A stretch of DNA of 64,000 nucleotides from Phocaeicola coprocola DSM 17136 (GCF_000154845.1 NZ_DS981486.1:1-64000); one strand, 5' to 3'. Shown: positions 27,307-37,242, numbered from the stretch's first letter. Numbers and translations are program-made. Notes: generated from the letters alone by a model not told the origin.

Positions 27307-27756
27307 ATGTACAATATGCGAGAAATAAAAGAGGAAGACTTTGAAGCGGTGGCAAAATTTGAAATTGAAATTTCTGAAATCTCATTCGGAGAAAAGGCTA
27401 TTACTGACCTCGAGTTCCACTGCAAGAAATTAGCCAAAGCAAAAGACCGACGCGGAATGATCGTGATAGAAGACACGGAATCCGGTAAAATTGTGGGCTG
27501 GGTATGGATGGAGAAAAAGCAGAACAGCCTGACCGGAGAGGTTTATGCCAACTTCAAGTCCATTTATGCGGATGAGTGCATTCGAGGAATGCAAATTGTA
27601 GACGACCTGTTTGAAAAAAGCATAGAATATGCGAGAGAGTGCAAGGCGGCTTATATTGTCGGCAAGGTTCATGCCGGGAACGTACCGATGCGCTCTTTGT
27701 ATAAAAAGCATTGCTTCGAGCCAACCCATGTAACGATGGAAAGGAAATTGTTATGA
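27307..27756 (+). CDS. GNAT-family N-acetyltransferase
   Basis: 149 residues from ATG 27307. The frame runs upstream into the AbiEii gene, so the ATG matching the GNAT start MREIKEEDFEAVAKFE region was chosen. GMIVIEDTESGKIVGWVWME gives the central strands, and RGMQIVDDLFEKSIEYAREC is the acetyl-CoA-binding helix, although the usual Q/RxxGxG/A loop is weak. The substrate is unknown. Polyamine acetylation would fit the neighbour at 28475, but this is speculative. The stop overlaps the AraC start (ATGA). Confidence 0.75.
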   Translation: MYNMREIKEEDFEAVAKFEIEISEISFGEKAITDLEFHCKKLAKAKDRRGMIVIEDTESGKIVGWVWMEKKQNSLTGEVYANFKSIYADECIRGMQIVDDLFEKSIEYARECKAAYIVGKVHAGNVPMRSLYKKHCFEPTHVTMERKLL

Positions 27757-28616
27757 TAACGTCCGGCATACAAAGTTTTGCTCTCTCGCATGGCGAACAA
27801 TACAAACACGGAAGAACAAGCCTGCGTGACTTGTCAGGTAAACTGCCTTTCGTGGCAAACGGGTGTACCATGCTGTTATGCGTTGAAGGCCGGGCTGTCG
27901 TAACCACCAATACACGAAAACGGACATTCCGCAAAGGTGATTTGCTTGTGTTGTTTTCGGACACCTTATTTGCACCGCTGTGTGTTTCTCCTTCATTCAC
28001 GGCAGAATATATATCCTTGTCATTGGAACTGACAGGGGAGATTTTCTACAAAATGACTTCCCCCGCATTTTGGGACGGACTGTATGAATATCCGGTCTGC
28101 CGACTTTCGGAAGCACAATACTCATTGGCAGACGGAGTGTTCAAGCAGATGATATGGGCGATGGAGAACGGTGATGAAGAAAGCCGGAAAAACATCCTGC
28201 AAAATTGCATTTACAATGTTTTTCTGGCTTTAGATATTGTGTTCAAGCCGATGTTTCCCGACTTGGGCAAGTGTTATCAAAAGGATCAGTCAAGGGTGCT
28301 GTTCGGCAAGTTCATGTCACTGCTGGCTAAGAATTTCCATGTAAAAAGAGATGTACGATATTATGCGGACAGGCTTTGCATCACGACCGATTACCTTTAT
28401 AAGATAACCTGCAAAATAGAACAGCGGACTCCGAAGGAAATCATTGACCTGTTTGTCGTAACGGAACTCAAACGCTATTTGGACAACACAGAACAGTCCG
28501 TCAAAGACCTGGCCCGTCTGTTCCATTTCGAAGACGCGTCGTACCTTTGCCGCTTTTTCCGCCGCACGGCAGGCTGTTCCGTTTCCGAATACCGCAACAG
28601 GCTTAGCCGCTCATAG
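27753..28616 (+). CDS. AraC-family transcription regulator
   Basis: 287 residues. An N-terminal cupin-like sensor (FVANGCTMLLCVEGRAVVTT, FRKGDLLVLFS) precedes two HTH units (VRYYADRLCITTDYLYKI and VKDLARLFHFEDASYLCRFF). It is translationally coupled to the GNAT gene. Its last 142 bases overlap, tail to tail, with the polyamine gene on the other strand. It may control the GNAT and polyamine genes. Confidence 0.88.
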   Translation: MITSGIQSFALSHGEQYKHGRTSLRDLSGKLPFVANGCTMLLCVEGRAVVTTNTRKRTFRKGDLLVLFSDTLFAPLCVSPSFTAEYISLSLELTGEIFYKMTSPAFWDGLYEYPVCRLSEAQYSLADGVFKQMIWAMENGDEESRKNILQNCIYNVFLALDIVFKPMFPDLGKCYQKDQSRVLFGKFMSLLAKNFHVKRDVRYYADRLCITTDYLYKITCKIEQRTPKEIIDLFVVTELKRYLDNTEQSVKDLARLFHFEDASYLCRFFRRTAGCSVSEYRNRLSRS

Positions 28617-30142
28617 GCTCCCCGTATCAAATCGCTGTATTCCACTTTCGCACATCCGAGCCGCTCCTGCAAATAGTCGAAAGCAGTCCACGGACGGACA
28701 TTGGTGCCGCATGTGAACAAATCGACAGCGGCATAACCACACTCCGGCCACGTGTGTATGGTCAAGTGGGATTCTTGGATGACCACCACACCGCTCACAC
28801 CCACTGGGGCGTATTTGTGAAAGTTTTCCTGTACTATGGTCGCTCCGGCACTTACTGCCGCTTCGTGCATGAATGTGCGAATCTGTTCCACATCGTCCAG
28901 TTTTTCCGGGTCGCAGTTGTAGAAGTCTGCAAGGATGTGATGCCCTAAGGGAAGGTATTGCTTTTTATCCGTATTCCCGTTTTTGTGCAGTCTGTCGAAA
29001 ACCGTAGCTCCGCATACATTGCAGCCTTGTTTTTTCAACTCCCTGATGGTCTGATATTCCGCCTCTTTCCCCACGGCATAGACTTTGCCGCATTGCCGGC
29101 AGCGGTAACGGTTTTGCCGGAGATTGCGGTCTGCGGTGTAGATGTCATCGCGCCCTCGTTTTTCGAGAGGAAACAAGGCGCGTGTACGTTCTGTCGTTTC
29201 CAGGACAAAGAGCTGTCCTTTGTTGCCCAAAAGAGATGCGCCCATGTATTCATTGAACCGGGTGAACATCTCTTTGATGGCCAGTCCGTGCAGTTGGAAA
29301 CATTTTTGCAGAAAGTAAACCTCCGTTGCCGACTTGTTCCCGAACGAGAAAAAGATTCTCAATCCGGACTCTTCTTTCAGTACGCTAATGGCACGTGACA
29401 GGAACAAGGAAGCTCCCTCTTGCGTATAAGGCGGATCGGTGAACAGGCAGTCGAAACGCCCGCACAAATGCGGAGGCAGAGGCATCCTCAAATCCACCCG
29501 TTCACAACTTATCGGCAGGGCGAACCGTCCGGCCAGCCGCTCCAGACACTCGATATAACGACCGTCCATCTCAAGTACATGGATGTGTGTCGGGCAGATG
29601 CTTGGACCGGGATAAAGTTCTTTCAGCAGAAACCCGATGGCAAGGCTGACAAAATCATCATCGCCCATGCATACGATTTGTCTGCCTGTCAATGTGCCGT
29701 TTGCCAAGCAGAGCAAAGCCCTGCGGAATGCTGTCTGTACGGTACATTGGGCTTGGTCCAGTGCTACATCCGCTACGGGGCGTTCGTCGAATGCCGCACG
29801 GTATTTTTTACTCAGCGCGTCAGCGTATGCGTCCCTTGCCTGTTCGCTTTCCGCCAGTCGGCGATACAGGCAGAGGTCAATCCCCTTGAATCCAAGAGCT
29901 TGTTCCACATACTCCTTTCCGTTATGAGTAAGCCCTACGCCTCCGCTGCATTGTTCCAATATGCCCAGCCTGATACCTTCGTTCTTTATGGCGGTCACGA
30001 TAGGTACCGGCAAGAGTAATTTTTGAGAGAGGGCTTTGTTGGAAAGTGGCGCAAAACAATACAGCTCCTGAAAATAAAGTTCAATAATCCGTCGGCTATC
30101 CTTAATTGATACTGTCTTAAATATTTTGTCGATATAATCCAT
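28475..30142 (-). CDS. Fused BpsA-like aminopropyltransferase and AdoMet decarboxylase
   Basis: 555 residues. Domain 1 (about 15-85) is a winged helix; domain 2 (about 130-325) is a BpsA-type branched-polyamine synthase fold with GDDD (160-163) and DPPYT (236-240). Next comes a zinc-ribbon-like insert (C348, C351, C374, C377). The C-terminal domain (about 397-505) is a SpeH-class S-adenosylmethionine decarboxylase: cleavage pair E457-S458, H463 and C478 have the family spacing. One polypeptide could therefore make decarboxylated AdoMet and use it for aminopropyl transfer. The basic tail after 510 overlaps the AraC gene. Confidence 0.88.
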   Translation of the reverse strand: MDYIDKIFKTVSIKDSRRIIELYFQELYCFAPLSNKALSQKLLLPVPIVTAIKNEGIRLGILEQCSGGVGLTHNGKEYVEQALGFKGIDLCLYRRLAESEQARDAYADALSKKYRAAFDERPVADVALDQAQCTVQTAFRRALLCLANGTLTGRQIVCMGDDDFVSLAIGFLLKELYPGPSICPTHIHVLEMDGRYIECLERLAGRFALPISCERVDLRMPLPPHLCGRFDCLFTDPPYTQEGASLFLSRAISVLKEESGLRIFFSFGNKSATEVYFLQKCFQLHGLAIKEMFTRFNEYMGASLLGNKGQLFVLETTERTRALFPLEKRGRDDIYTADRNLRQNRYRCRQCGKVYAVGKEAEYQTIRELKKQGCNVCGATVFDRLHKNGNTDKKQYLPLGHHILADFYNCDPEKLDDVEQIRTFMHEAAVSAGATIVQENFHKYAPVGVSGVVVIQESHLTIHTWPECGYAAVDLFTCGTNVRPWTAFDYLQERLGCAKVEYSDLIRGAYERLSLLRYSETEQPAVRRKKRQRYDASSKWNRRARSLTDCSVLSK

Positions 30143-30170
30143 TTATTACATATCGTTGATTTACAGGCTG

Positions 30171-30178
30171 CAAAAATA
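30171..30178 (-). promoter_or_regulatory. Promoter box of the polyamine gene
   Basis: TATTTTTG on the minus strand matches TAnnTTTG, 29 bases before the ATG at 30142. A clear -33 TTTG at standard spacing is not seen. Confidence 0.5.
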
Positions 30179-30244
30179 GAACAACATCATTAAGTAATAG
30201 AGAGCAAAATCCTGCTGATATGGGTACTTTTCAATACAAAGGCA

Positions 30245-30541
30245 GATAGGTTGGATATATGGCCAGACGGCTCAGGACTTCATCCAAACAAAAACCGGTA
30301 TAGGCGGCTCAATGAACGTACAGGAAGCGGAGGAGTTTAAGACCTCGAAGTTCTTCTGCAAAACGGATTTCGACATGAAGGAAATCAAGAAGGGGGAAGC
30401 GGCGTATGTACCGTTACTGAAGTTCCACACGTTCAAGTCGAGGGAGGAACAGGAACGCATTCTTTATCGGAATTTCGTGAATGTGGGAATGGAGGTAAAA
30501 GAAATGATAAAGGACGTGCTGAACAAACGGGAAACTAAATA
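30245..30541 (+). pseudogene. 3' fragment of a second coupling-protein gene
   Basis: In the frame from GWIYGQTAQDFIQ to the stop at 30541, 98 codons match the end of the coupling protein at 23164 with only about eight amino-acid changes. The homology continues to about 30642 in the non-coding part. No upstream coding part remains, so it is a remnant. It is the right border of the cargo block and shows where a related element or gene island joined. Confidence 0.92.
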
Positions 30542-30641
30542 GAAAGCCAGATTCCGATATGAGGGAACTAAAAAACGCCTGCAATGATTCCGTGATTATT
30601 GCGGACGTTTCGGCGTTTCCTATCTATTGTGAAAATCTTAT

Positions 30642-30912
30642 AGTTCAAAATCAGCTTCTTGCGGCCCTACATAAAAGAAGGGAAATCAGGTGTTTTTTAT
30701 ATAACGGGTACATTTACCAGTCCCCCTTTTTTTGTATAATACCTGCATCTTCCGTTTTGGAGATAAACTCCCGAACCTGTTTTTCGGACAGTATATCTGC
30801 GAATATTTCCTTGAGGACAGCCCGGTTGATACAACCATTTTTACGGAAACAACAATAAAATCCTTTCAGTCTTTTACCGCAGTTTCGACGGGAGTTTATG
30901 AAAATAAAGTCG
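30642..30912. other. Stretch with a possible minus-strand gene remnant
   Basis: On the minus strand (30923 to 30714) a short frame reads INRAVLKEIFADILSEKQVR then TEDAGIIQKKGDW, which looks like the end of a winged-helix or Fic-type protein. Its beginning is not coding-like and overlaps the exporter promoter. It is probably a decayed fragment; nothing else is seen. Confidence 0.3.
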
Positions 30913-30920
30913 TATCTTTG
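30913..30920 (+). promoter_or_regulatory. Promoter box of the DMT exporter gene
   Basis: TATCTTTG matches TAnnTTTG, 27 bases before the GTG start. Confidence 0.55.
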
Positions 30921-30947
30921 CACTCTCTATCAAACAGATAAATCCAT

Positions 30948-31841
30948 GTGAACAAAGGGTTGAACGGACATATCGCCATGCTTTCGACACAAATTATTTG
31001 TGGTTTGAATGTACCTGTCGGTAAATCGCTCCTGGCAGAGTGGATGACACCGATTGGGCTTGCCTCCTCTCGTGTTTTATTCGCCACGCTGATATTTTGG
31101 ACGATCGGGCTTGTTTTCAGGAGAGAAAAGGTCAATGCCAAAGACTTGATGGTGATTGCTTTGGGCGGTATTTCCGGTGTTGCTTGTACTTATCTTTCCT
31201 TTGCGTGGGGACTTAATTATACGACACCAGTTCACTTCGCACTTATTGTCGCCTTAAATCCAATCGTAGTTATGCTCTTTTCCGTATTGTTTTTAAAAGA
31301 AGCTATCAACCGGCGGAAGTTGACAGGTGTTCTGTTGGGAATTGCAGGAGCATGGGTCTTGATTTCACAAATGGATATTGCCGCATCCGTTGAAAATCAT
31401 ATACTTGGCATTGTTTTCGCCATCGTCAATACAGTTATGCTCGGATTTTATCTGATTATCATCCGAAGAGTGGCGATAAAATACTCTCCTGTCACACTTC
31501 AAAAATGGATGTTCCTATTTGCAGCATTGTCCATGCTGCCGTTCAGTATAAATGAATTGTACGTGCAACCGCTTTATCAGTCCGCGTTCTGTTGGCAACC
31601 ATTACTCCAGCTTGTATTCGTATTGTTGCTGGCAACTGTTCTCAACAATCTGCTATATCCCGTCGCTCTCAAGGGGATACAGCCCACCACTGCCAGCATT
31701 TACATCAACCTACAGCCTATTATAGCTTCTGTCGTTGCCATTTTAATCGGGCAGGACATTTTTAGCTGGGATGAACCGGTTTCGGCCATACTTGTCATAT
31801 CCGGTGTTTTACTGGTCAGTCATTCACAAAATAAAAAATAA
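30948..31841 (+). CDS. EamA-family DMT transporter
   Basis: 297 residues from a GTG codon, with about ten hydrophobic helices arranged as two EamA repeats (MLSTQIICGLNVPVGKSLLA start, second repeat starting IVNTVMLGFYLIIIRRVA). Such inner-membrane carriers export amino acids, metabolites or drugs. The substrate cannot be told. It lies alone, convergent with the AraC gene that follows, with only 2 bases between stops. Confidence 0.9.
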   Translation: MNKGLNGHIAMLSTQIICGLNVPVGKSLLAEWMTPIGLASSRVLFATLIFWTIGLVFRREKVNAKDLMVIALGGISGVACTYLSFAWGLNYTTPVHFALIVALNPIVVMLFSVLFLKEAINRRKLTGVLLGIAGAWVLISQMDIAASVENHILGIVFAIVNTVMLGFYLIIIRRVAIKYSPVTLQKWMFLFAALSMLPFSINELYVQPLYQSAFCWQPLLQLVFVLLLATVLNNLLYPVALKGIQPTTASIYINLQPIIASVVAILIGQDIFSWDEPVSAILVISGVLLVSHSQNKK

Positions 31842-31843
31842 AG

Positions 31844-32743
31844 CTAATTTGCGGTTCTGTATTCATTGGGCGTACACCCGGCCATTTTCTTGAACCAACG
31901 GCTGAAGTGTTGCGGATATGGAAATCCAAGTTCATAGGATATTTCACTTATGGACTTCGCCGTATTGAATACCCGCTCTTTAGCGACATCGAGCATTTTC
32001 TGCTGGATGTGTTTCAGGGCAGGCATTCCCGTTTCTTTTTTCATCAGGTCACTGAAATAATTCGGGGAAAGACAAAGTTTGTATGCACAATATTGCACAG
32101 TCGGCATCCCTCCATGCCTTGCAGGGGCATCAGAGGCGAAATACTCATCCAGAAGGTCCTCGAAACGCGCTAACAGGTCGTGATTGGCATTGTCGCGGGT
32201 GATGAACTGACGGTCGTAGAAGCGGATGCAATAATCAAGCAGCAGCTTGATGTTATCCACGATGAGCGAACGGCTGTGCTTGTCGATAGGATACTGCAGC
32301 TCAATGCGAATTTTTTCCATACATTCTATAACCGTCCGTCTTTCTTGTTTGGAAAGGTGCAGGGCTTCGTTGGCATTGTAAGAAAAATATGAATAATCTT
32401 TCATTATATGCGCCAATGGTGTACCTCGCAGAAATTCGGGATGAAATGCAACAACCCATCCTTCGGGCTGGTGCAGCTGCCCGTCATCTTCAGATCCCAT
32501 TACCTGACCGGGGGCGAGGAAAAGCATCGTCCCCTGCTGATAATCGTATATACTTTTTCCATATTTAAGATTTCCACAGTTCGCATCTTTCAATAGAATA
32601 GCATAGATGTTATACAGTTTTTTCCCGAACCGGAGAGGCTTCCCTTTACTGCCTTCAATAACGCTGACCAACGGGTGCAGGGTCTCCACGCCAAAATAGT
32701 CGTTGTACTGCTGGACTGTATCAACCTTCATTATTTCACTCAT
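31844..32743 (-). CDS. AraC-family regulator, divergent from the Tat operon
   Basis: 299 residues: an N-terminal cupin-like domain (YQQGTMLFLAPGQVMGSEDD) and a C-terminal double HTH (VQYCAYKLCLSPNYFSDLMK and ISEISYELGFPYPQHFSRWF, ending KKMAGCTPNEYR). It is read away from the aldo/keto reductase operon with a shared 265-base control region and is probably its activator. Confidence 0.9.
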   Translation of the reverse strand: MSEIMKVDTVQQYNDYFGVETLHPLVSVIEGSKGKPLRFGKKLYNIYAILLKDANCGNLKYGKSIYDYQQGTMLFLAPGQVMGSEDDGQLHQPEGWVVAFHPEFLRGTPLAHIMKDYSYFSYNANEALHLSKQERRTVIECMEKIRIELQYPIDKHSRSLIVDNIKLLLDYCIRFYDRQFITRDNANHDLLARFEDLLDEYFASDAPARHGGMPTVQYCAYKLCLSPNYFSDLMKKETGMPALKHIQQKMLDVAKERVFNTAKSISEISYELGFPYPQHFSRWFKKMAGCTPNEYRTAN

Positions 32744-32767
32744 AATTTCCTCTTTTTTAAGTCATTG

Positions 32768-32977
32768 CAAATATAGCTATTTTTCTGTGATAGCTTTTCA
32801 TTCTGCTTTTAATTAAAAGCAAAGATACGGATTCCCGATGGTACGGCATATACCGAAATCATCGTTTTGGATACCAATTTTACTGGTATACCGGCATCGT
32901 TCTTACCGGCCCGTTGAAATTGGTAATTCTATCCGTGAAATTGATACACAGGCTCTTAATTCCCCTATCTAATTTTG
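32768..32977. promoter_or_regulatory. Divergent control region with two promoters and an operator dyad
   Basis: TATATTTG (minus strand, 32775-32768) serves the AraC gene and TAATTTTG (32970-32977) the reductase operon. Between them TACCAATTT (32872-32880) and AAATTGGTA (32917-32925) form a perfect inverted pair 45 bases apart centre to centre, and several GGTA/TACC half-sites cluster there. These are probable AraC-binding sites. Confidence 0.6.
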
Positions 32978-33008
32978 CAATCAGAAAGATAATCAAACAG
33001 ATAACGAC

Positions 33009-34196
<1,188 letters not shown>

Positions 34197-34205
34197 GAAG
34201 GGCGT

Positions 34206-35234
34206 ATGAGAAAGGTTGTCTTTTATATGATGGCCGCCGCCTTGCTGTCGGGTTGCAACGCACGCAACGGGAATATCATGCAAATCGAGGAACAGGGCAG
34301 TTTCGCCGTGGGCGGCACGGTGCTCACCGATTCACTGGGGCGCACCTATCACGGCGACCACGCCTACGTGTTCTATCAGAAACCCGTCGATGCCCGGAAA
34401 TACCCGCTTGTCTTCGCCCACGGCGTGGGGCAGTTTTCCAAGACATGGGAAACTACGCCGGACGGCCGCGAGGGGTTCCAGAATATTTTCCTGCGCCGCG
34501 GTTTCCAGACTTATCTCGTCGACCAGCCCCGCCGGGGAAACGCGGGGCGGAGCACGACACCCGCAACCGTTACCCCCGTCTTCGACGAGGAGACGTGGTT
34601 CAACCGTTTCCGCGTGGGCATCTGGCCCGATTATTTCGAGGGCGTGCAGTTCAGCCGCGACAAGGAGGCTCTGAACCAGTATTTCCGTCAGATGACGCCA
34701 ACTCTCGGCCCTCCCGATCTGGATGTCTACGCCAAGGCGTATGCCGCACTGTTCGACAGGATAGGTCCGGCTGTCTTCGTCACCCATTCGCAGGGCGGAG
34801 GTGTCGGATGGCTTACACTGCCGCAGACAAGGAACATCCGTGCCATCGTCGCCTACGAGCCGGGAACAAACGTGCCTTTTCCCGAAGGGCAGATGCCGGA
34901 GGAAGGGAAAGTACTAACCCTGTCGAAGAAGACCGAAGGCGTGGAAGTGCCGATGGAAGAATTTCTGCAGTTCACGAAAATCCCTATCATCATCTACTAT
35001 GGCGACAATCTGCCGGAAACCGACGAACGGCCGGAACTGTACGAATGGACACGACGCCTGCATCTGATGCGCAAATGGGCTGCCTTGCTCAACGAACACG
35101 GCGGCGATGTCACGGTCATTCATCTGCCGGAGATAGGTTTGAAGGGCAACACCCATTTTCCCTTCTCCGATTTGAACAACGTGGAGGTGGCCGATCACCT
35201 GTCGAGATGGTTACATGAGAAAGGACTGGATTGA
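34206..35234 (+). CDS. Alpha/beta-hydrolase lipoprotein
   Basis: 342 residues with a lipoprotein signal (MMAAALLSGCNARNG, cysteine about residue 18). The alpha/beta-hydrolase nucleophile elbow is FVTHSQGGGVGW (serine about 199), and LVFAHGVGQFSKTW supplies the oxyanion region. It is probably an esterase or related hydrolase anchored in the periplasm or at the outer membrane, working with the reductase encoded 9 bases upstream. Confidence 0.85.
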   Translation: MRKVVFYMMAAALLSGCNARNGNIMQIEEQGSFAVGGTVLTDSLGRTYHGDHAYVFYQKPVDARKYPLVFAHGVGQFSKTWETTPDGREGFQNIFLRRGFQTYLVDQPRRGNAGRSTTPATVTPVFDEETWFNRFRVGIWPDYFEGVQFSRDKEALNQYFRQMTPTLGPPDLDVYAKAYAALFDRIGPAVFVTHSQGGGVGWLTLPQTRNIRAIVAYEPGTNVPFPEGQMPEEGKVLTLSKKTEGVEVPMEEFLQFTKIPIIIYYGDNLPETDERPELYEWTRRLHLMRKWAALLNEHGGDVTVIHLPEIGLKGNTHFPFSDLNNVEVADHLSRWLHEKGLD

Positions 35235-35344
35235 GAAGGCGGAGTCATGGACGAAGGAACTTTCTGAAAATGGCGGGAATAGCCGGCGGAACGATGACTG
35301 AAAACGACTATTGAGTTAATCGAACAACCTTTAACAATTTTCAT

Positions 35345-35542
35345 ATGATACCATTATTTATCGGAGGCATCGGTATGCAGGAAGTGCTGCTGATTGCATT
35401 AGTCGTCCTGCTGTTCTTCGGAGGACGCAAAATTCCCGAACTGATGAAAGGCATCGGCAAAGGTGTCCGTTCATTCAAGGAAGGTATGAACGGCATGGAG
35501 AAAGAAATCAGTCCCGAAAATACCGACAAGAAAGAGGAGTGA
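35345..35542 (+). CDS. tatA: TatA/E twin-arginine translocase subunit
   Basis: 65 residues: one membrane helix (EVLLIALVVLLFFGG), the hinge motif FFGGRKIPEL, an amphipathic helix (MKGIGKGVRSFKEGM) and an acidic tail. This is the pore-forming subunit of the Tat system. It is set one base before tatC. Confidence 0.95.
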   Translation: MIPLFIGGIGMQEVLLIALVVLLFFGGRKIPELMKGIGKGVRSFKEGMNGMEKEISPENTDKKEE

Positions 35543-35543
35543 C

Positions 35544-36347
35544 ATGGCAAAGGAAGACAAAACGGACGGCTTGAGCTTTTGGGAGCACTTGGACGTGCTG
35601 CGGACGGCGATTGTTAAAATCGTCGCCGTGGCCGTCGTGTTCGGTATCGCCGCCTTTTGTTTTAAGGAAAAACTTTTTGCCGTTATCCTTGCCCCGAAAA
35701 ACGACGGCTTCATCACGTACCGTCTTTTCAACCGGATTGCAGCATGGGCCGGCGGCGAGACCGGGAGTTTTGCCGTGCAGCTCATCAACACGGGACTGGC
35801 CGGGCAGTTCGTCATCCACATGAAGACGGCATTATGCGCGGGTGTCCTGTGCGCGTCGCCCTATATCCTTTACCAGTTGTTCCGGTTCGTGTCGCCTGCC
35901 CTGTATGCCTGCGAGCGGAAATATGCCGTGCGGATAGTCGGAGGCGGCTATGCAATGTTCCTGATGGGTGTGGCGGTCAGCTACTTTCTTATTTTCCCGC
36001 TGACATTCCGTTTCCTTGGAACCTATCAGGTCAGCGGTGAAGTGGAGAACATGATCGTCTTGCAATCCTACATTTCGACCCTCGTGCTGATGTGCCTGAC
36101 AATGGGTATCGTGTTCGAGATTCCGATTTTATCATGGCTGTTTGCCAAATTGGGGTTTCTCACCGCCGATTTCATGCGACGTTACCGGAAGCACGCTATA
36201 GTGATTATCCTTATCGTTGCGGCTGTCATCACGCCGACTTCGGACGTGTTCACGTTGTCATTGGTCACATTGCCGATGTGGGTTTTATATGAAGCGAGCA
36301 TTCTGGTCGTAAATAGAGCTGCAAGTAAAAAGGCAGTAGACAGATAA
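35544..36347 (+). CDS. tatC: TatC twin-arginine translocase subunit
   Basis: 267 residues with six membrane segments. The N-terminus SFWEHLDVLRTAIVK contains the E-x-L-x-x-L-R-type signal-binding motif, and FEIPILSWLFAKLGF matches the conserved fourth-to-fifth helix region. It recognises the twin-arginine signal. With TatA it forms a minimal TatAC translocase without TatB, usual outside proteobacteria. Confidence 0.95.
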   Translation: MAKEDKTDGLSFWEHLDVLRTAIVKIVAVAVVFGIAAFCFKEKLFAVILAPKNDGFITYRLFNRIAAWAGGETGSFAVQLINTGLAGQFVIHMKTALCAGVLCASPYILYQLFRFVSPALYACERKYAVRIVGGGYAMFLMGVAVSYFLIFPLTFRFLGTYQVSGEVENMIVLQSYISTLVLMCLTMGIVFEIPILSWLFAKLGFLTADFMRRYRKHAIVIILIVAAVITPTSDVFTLSLVTLPMWVLYEASILVVNRAASKKAVDR

Positions 36348-36443
36348 AGAAACGACATCTTGAAGTGAAAAACAATCTGCCGGCCAAAAGATAAAACAAA
36401 CCTTTTTACAATAAGAGGTAAGGTACTGTAACACGTAGGTAAT

Positions 36444-36467
36444 CCGTTTTATAAACGGCAGGTTTTT
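36444..36467 (+). terminator. Terminator of the reductase-Tat operon
   Basis: CCGTTT/AAACGG stem with a 3-base loop, followed after 4 bases by five T. Confidence 0.6.
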
Positions 36468-36491
36468 ATTCGTTTCTGCATTATACATAGA

Positions 36492-36530
36492 AAAGCCGTA
36501 CCCTGCTCGTTTTCCGAAAGGCACGGCTTT
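36492..36530. terminator. Hairpin between converging units
   Basis: AAAGCCGTACC and GGCACGGCTTT pair over 10 of 11 positions with A/T flanks. It can stop transcription from both sides: the Tat operon from the left and the leftward four-gene operon from the right. Confidence 0.65.
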
Positions 36531-36549
36531 CATCCCCTAAAAAGAGGAA

Positions 36550-36927
36550 TCAGACAGTGACAACAGTTACATATAAATTCTGTCGCTCCTGTTCGCAGAA
36601 TTTATCGTACTCGGCTTTGTCCGTGCCGCTCTCGATAGCCCGGTCGATAACGTCTCCCAACTCGTCGAAACAAACCTCTTCGTTCACACATTCCACCTCC
36701 ATTCCTTTCACAAGATAGACCTCGTAATAATCCGATCCGTTGAGTGCGACGATGACGTACCCTGCGTGCAGCCGTCCGTTCACCTTAATGCGGAGTGCCG
36801 GCAAATCCCTGTATAGGGTGGCGGCAAACTCTTTGATACCCCACGACATGAGGACGGTCATGGGGGTTAACGCTACTAACTGTTCCTTAATGGTCTGTGC
36901 GACCTGCATTACATATTCTTTTTCCAT
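36550..36927 (-). CDS. Unknown small protein, last gene of leftward operon
   Basis: 125 residues from the ATG at 36927. Earlier in-frame codons overlap the gap and look non-coding. The sequence SWGIKEFAATLYRDLPALRI, KVNGRLHAGYVIVALNGSDY and VYLVKGMEVECVNEEVCFDE suggests a small alpha/beta domain without export signal. It is typical of short leading-region genes in Bacteroides elements, some of which may be anti-defence factors. No function is recognised. Confidence 0.75.
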   Translation of the reverse strand: MEKEYVMQVAQTIKEQLVALTPMTVLMSWGIKEFAATLYRDLPALRIKVNGRLHAGYVIVALNGSDYYEVYLVKGMEVECVNEEVCFDELGDVIDRAIESGTDKAEYDKFCEQERQNLYVTVVTV

Positions 36928-36959
36928 AATTCTAAGTTTATAAATTATTATTCCATGAT

Positions 36960-37232
36960 TTACTCGAACCAATCGGGGTTATCCTTTTTGAGTTCGGCTA
37001 TCAACTCGTTTTCGGGAAGCTGAAGCGTTCTCTCGTCGGTAAAGAAGAAAATCTCGTCATAAATCCTTTCGGCTTCTTTACTGGCAAAACCTTCGTTCTC
37101 GTCATTGAAACTGCCGGGCTGCAAGGCATCGAGCAGGATTGTCGAACCGATAAGCAATTCTTCGCCATCGACAGATTCCACGATGCGGGAGTAATAAGAC
37201 CTGCCGTTGAATTGAATCTTAGTTGTTTTCAT
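36960..37232 (-). CDS. Unknown acidic small protein
   Basis: 90 residues, net acidic (EGFASKEAERIYDEIFFFTD, ELIAELKKDNPDWFE). Small acidic cytoplasmic proteins in leading regions can be DNA mimics or anti-defence proteins, but nothing specific is seen. The next gene lies 32 bases on and the previous one 10 bases away. Confidence 0.75.
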   Translation of the reverse strand: MKTTKIQFNGRSYYSRIVESVDGEELLIGSTILLDALQPGSFNDENEGFASKEAERIYDEIFFFTDERTLQLPENELIAELKKDNPDWFE

Positions 37233-37242
37233 ATCGTCGTTT

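Noticed and set aside
29035-29253. Separate minus-strand 72-codon frame inside the polyamine fusion
   Set aside because: Shadow frame within a longer gene with intact catalytic motifs on both sides.
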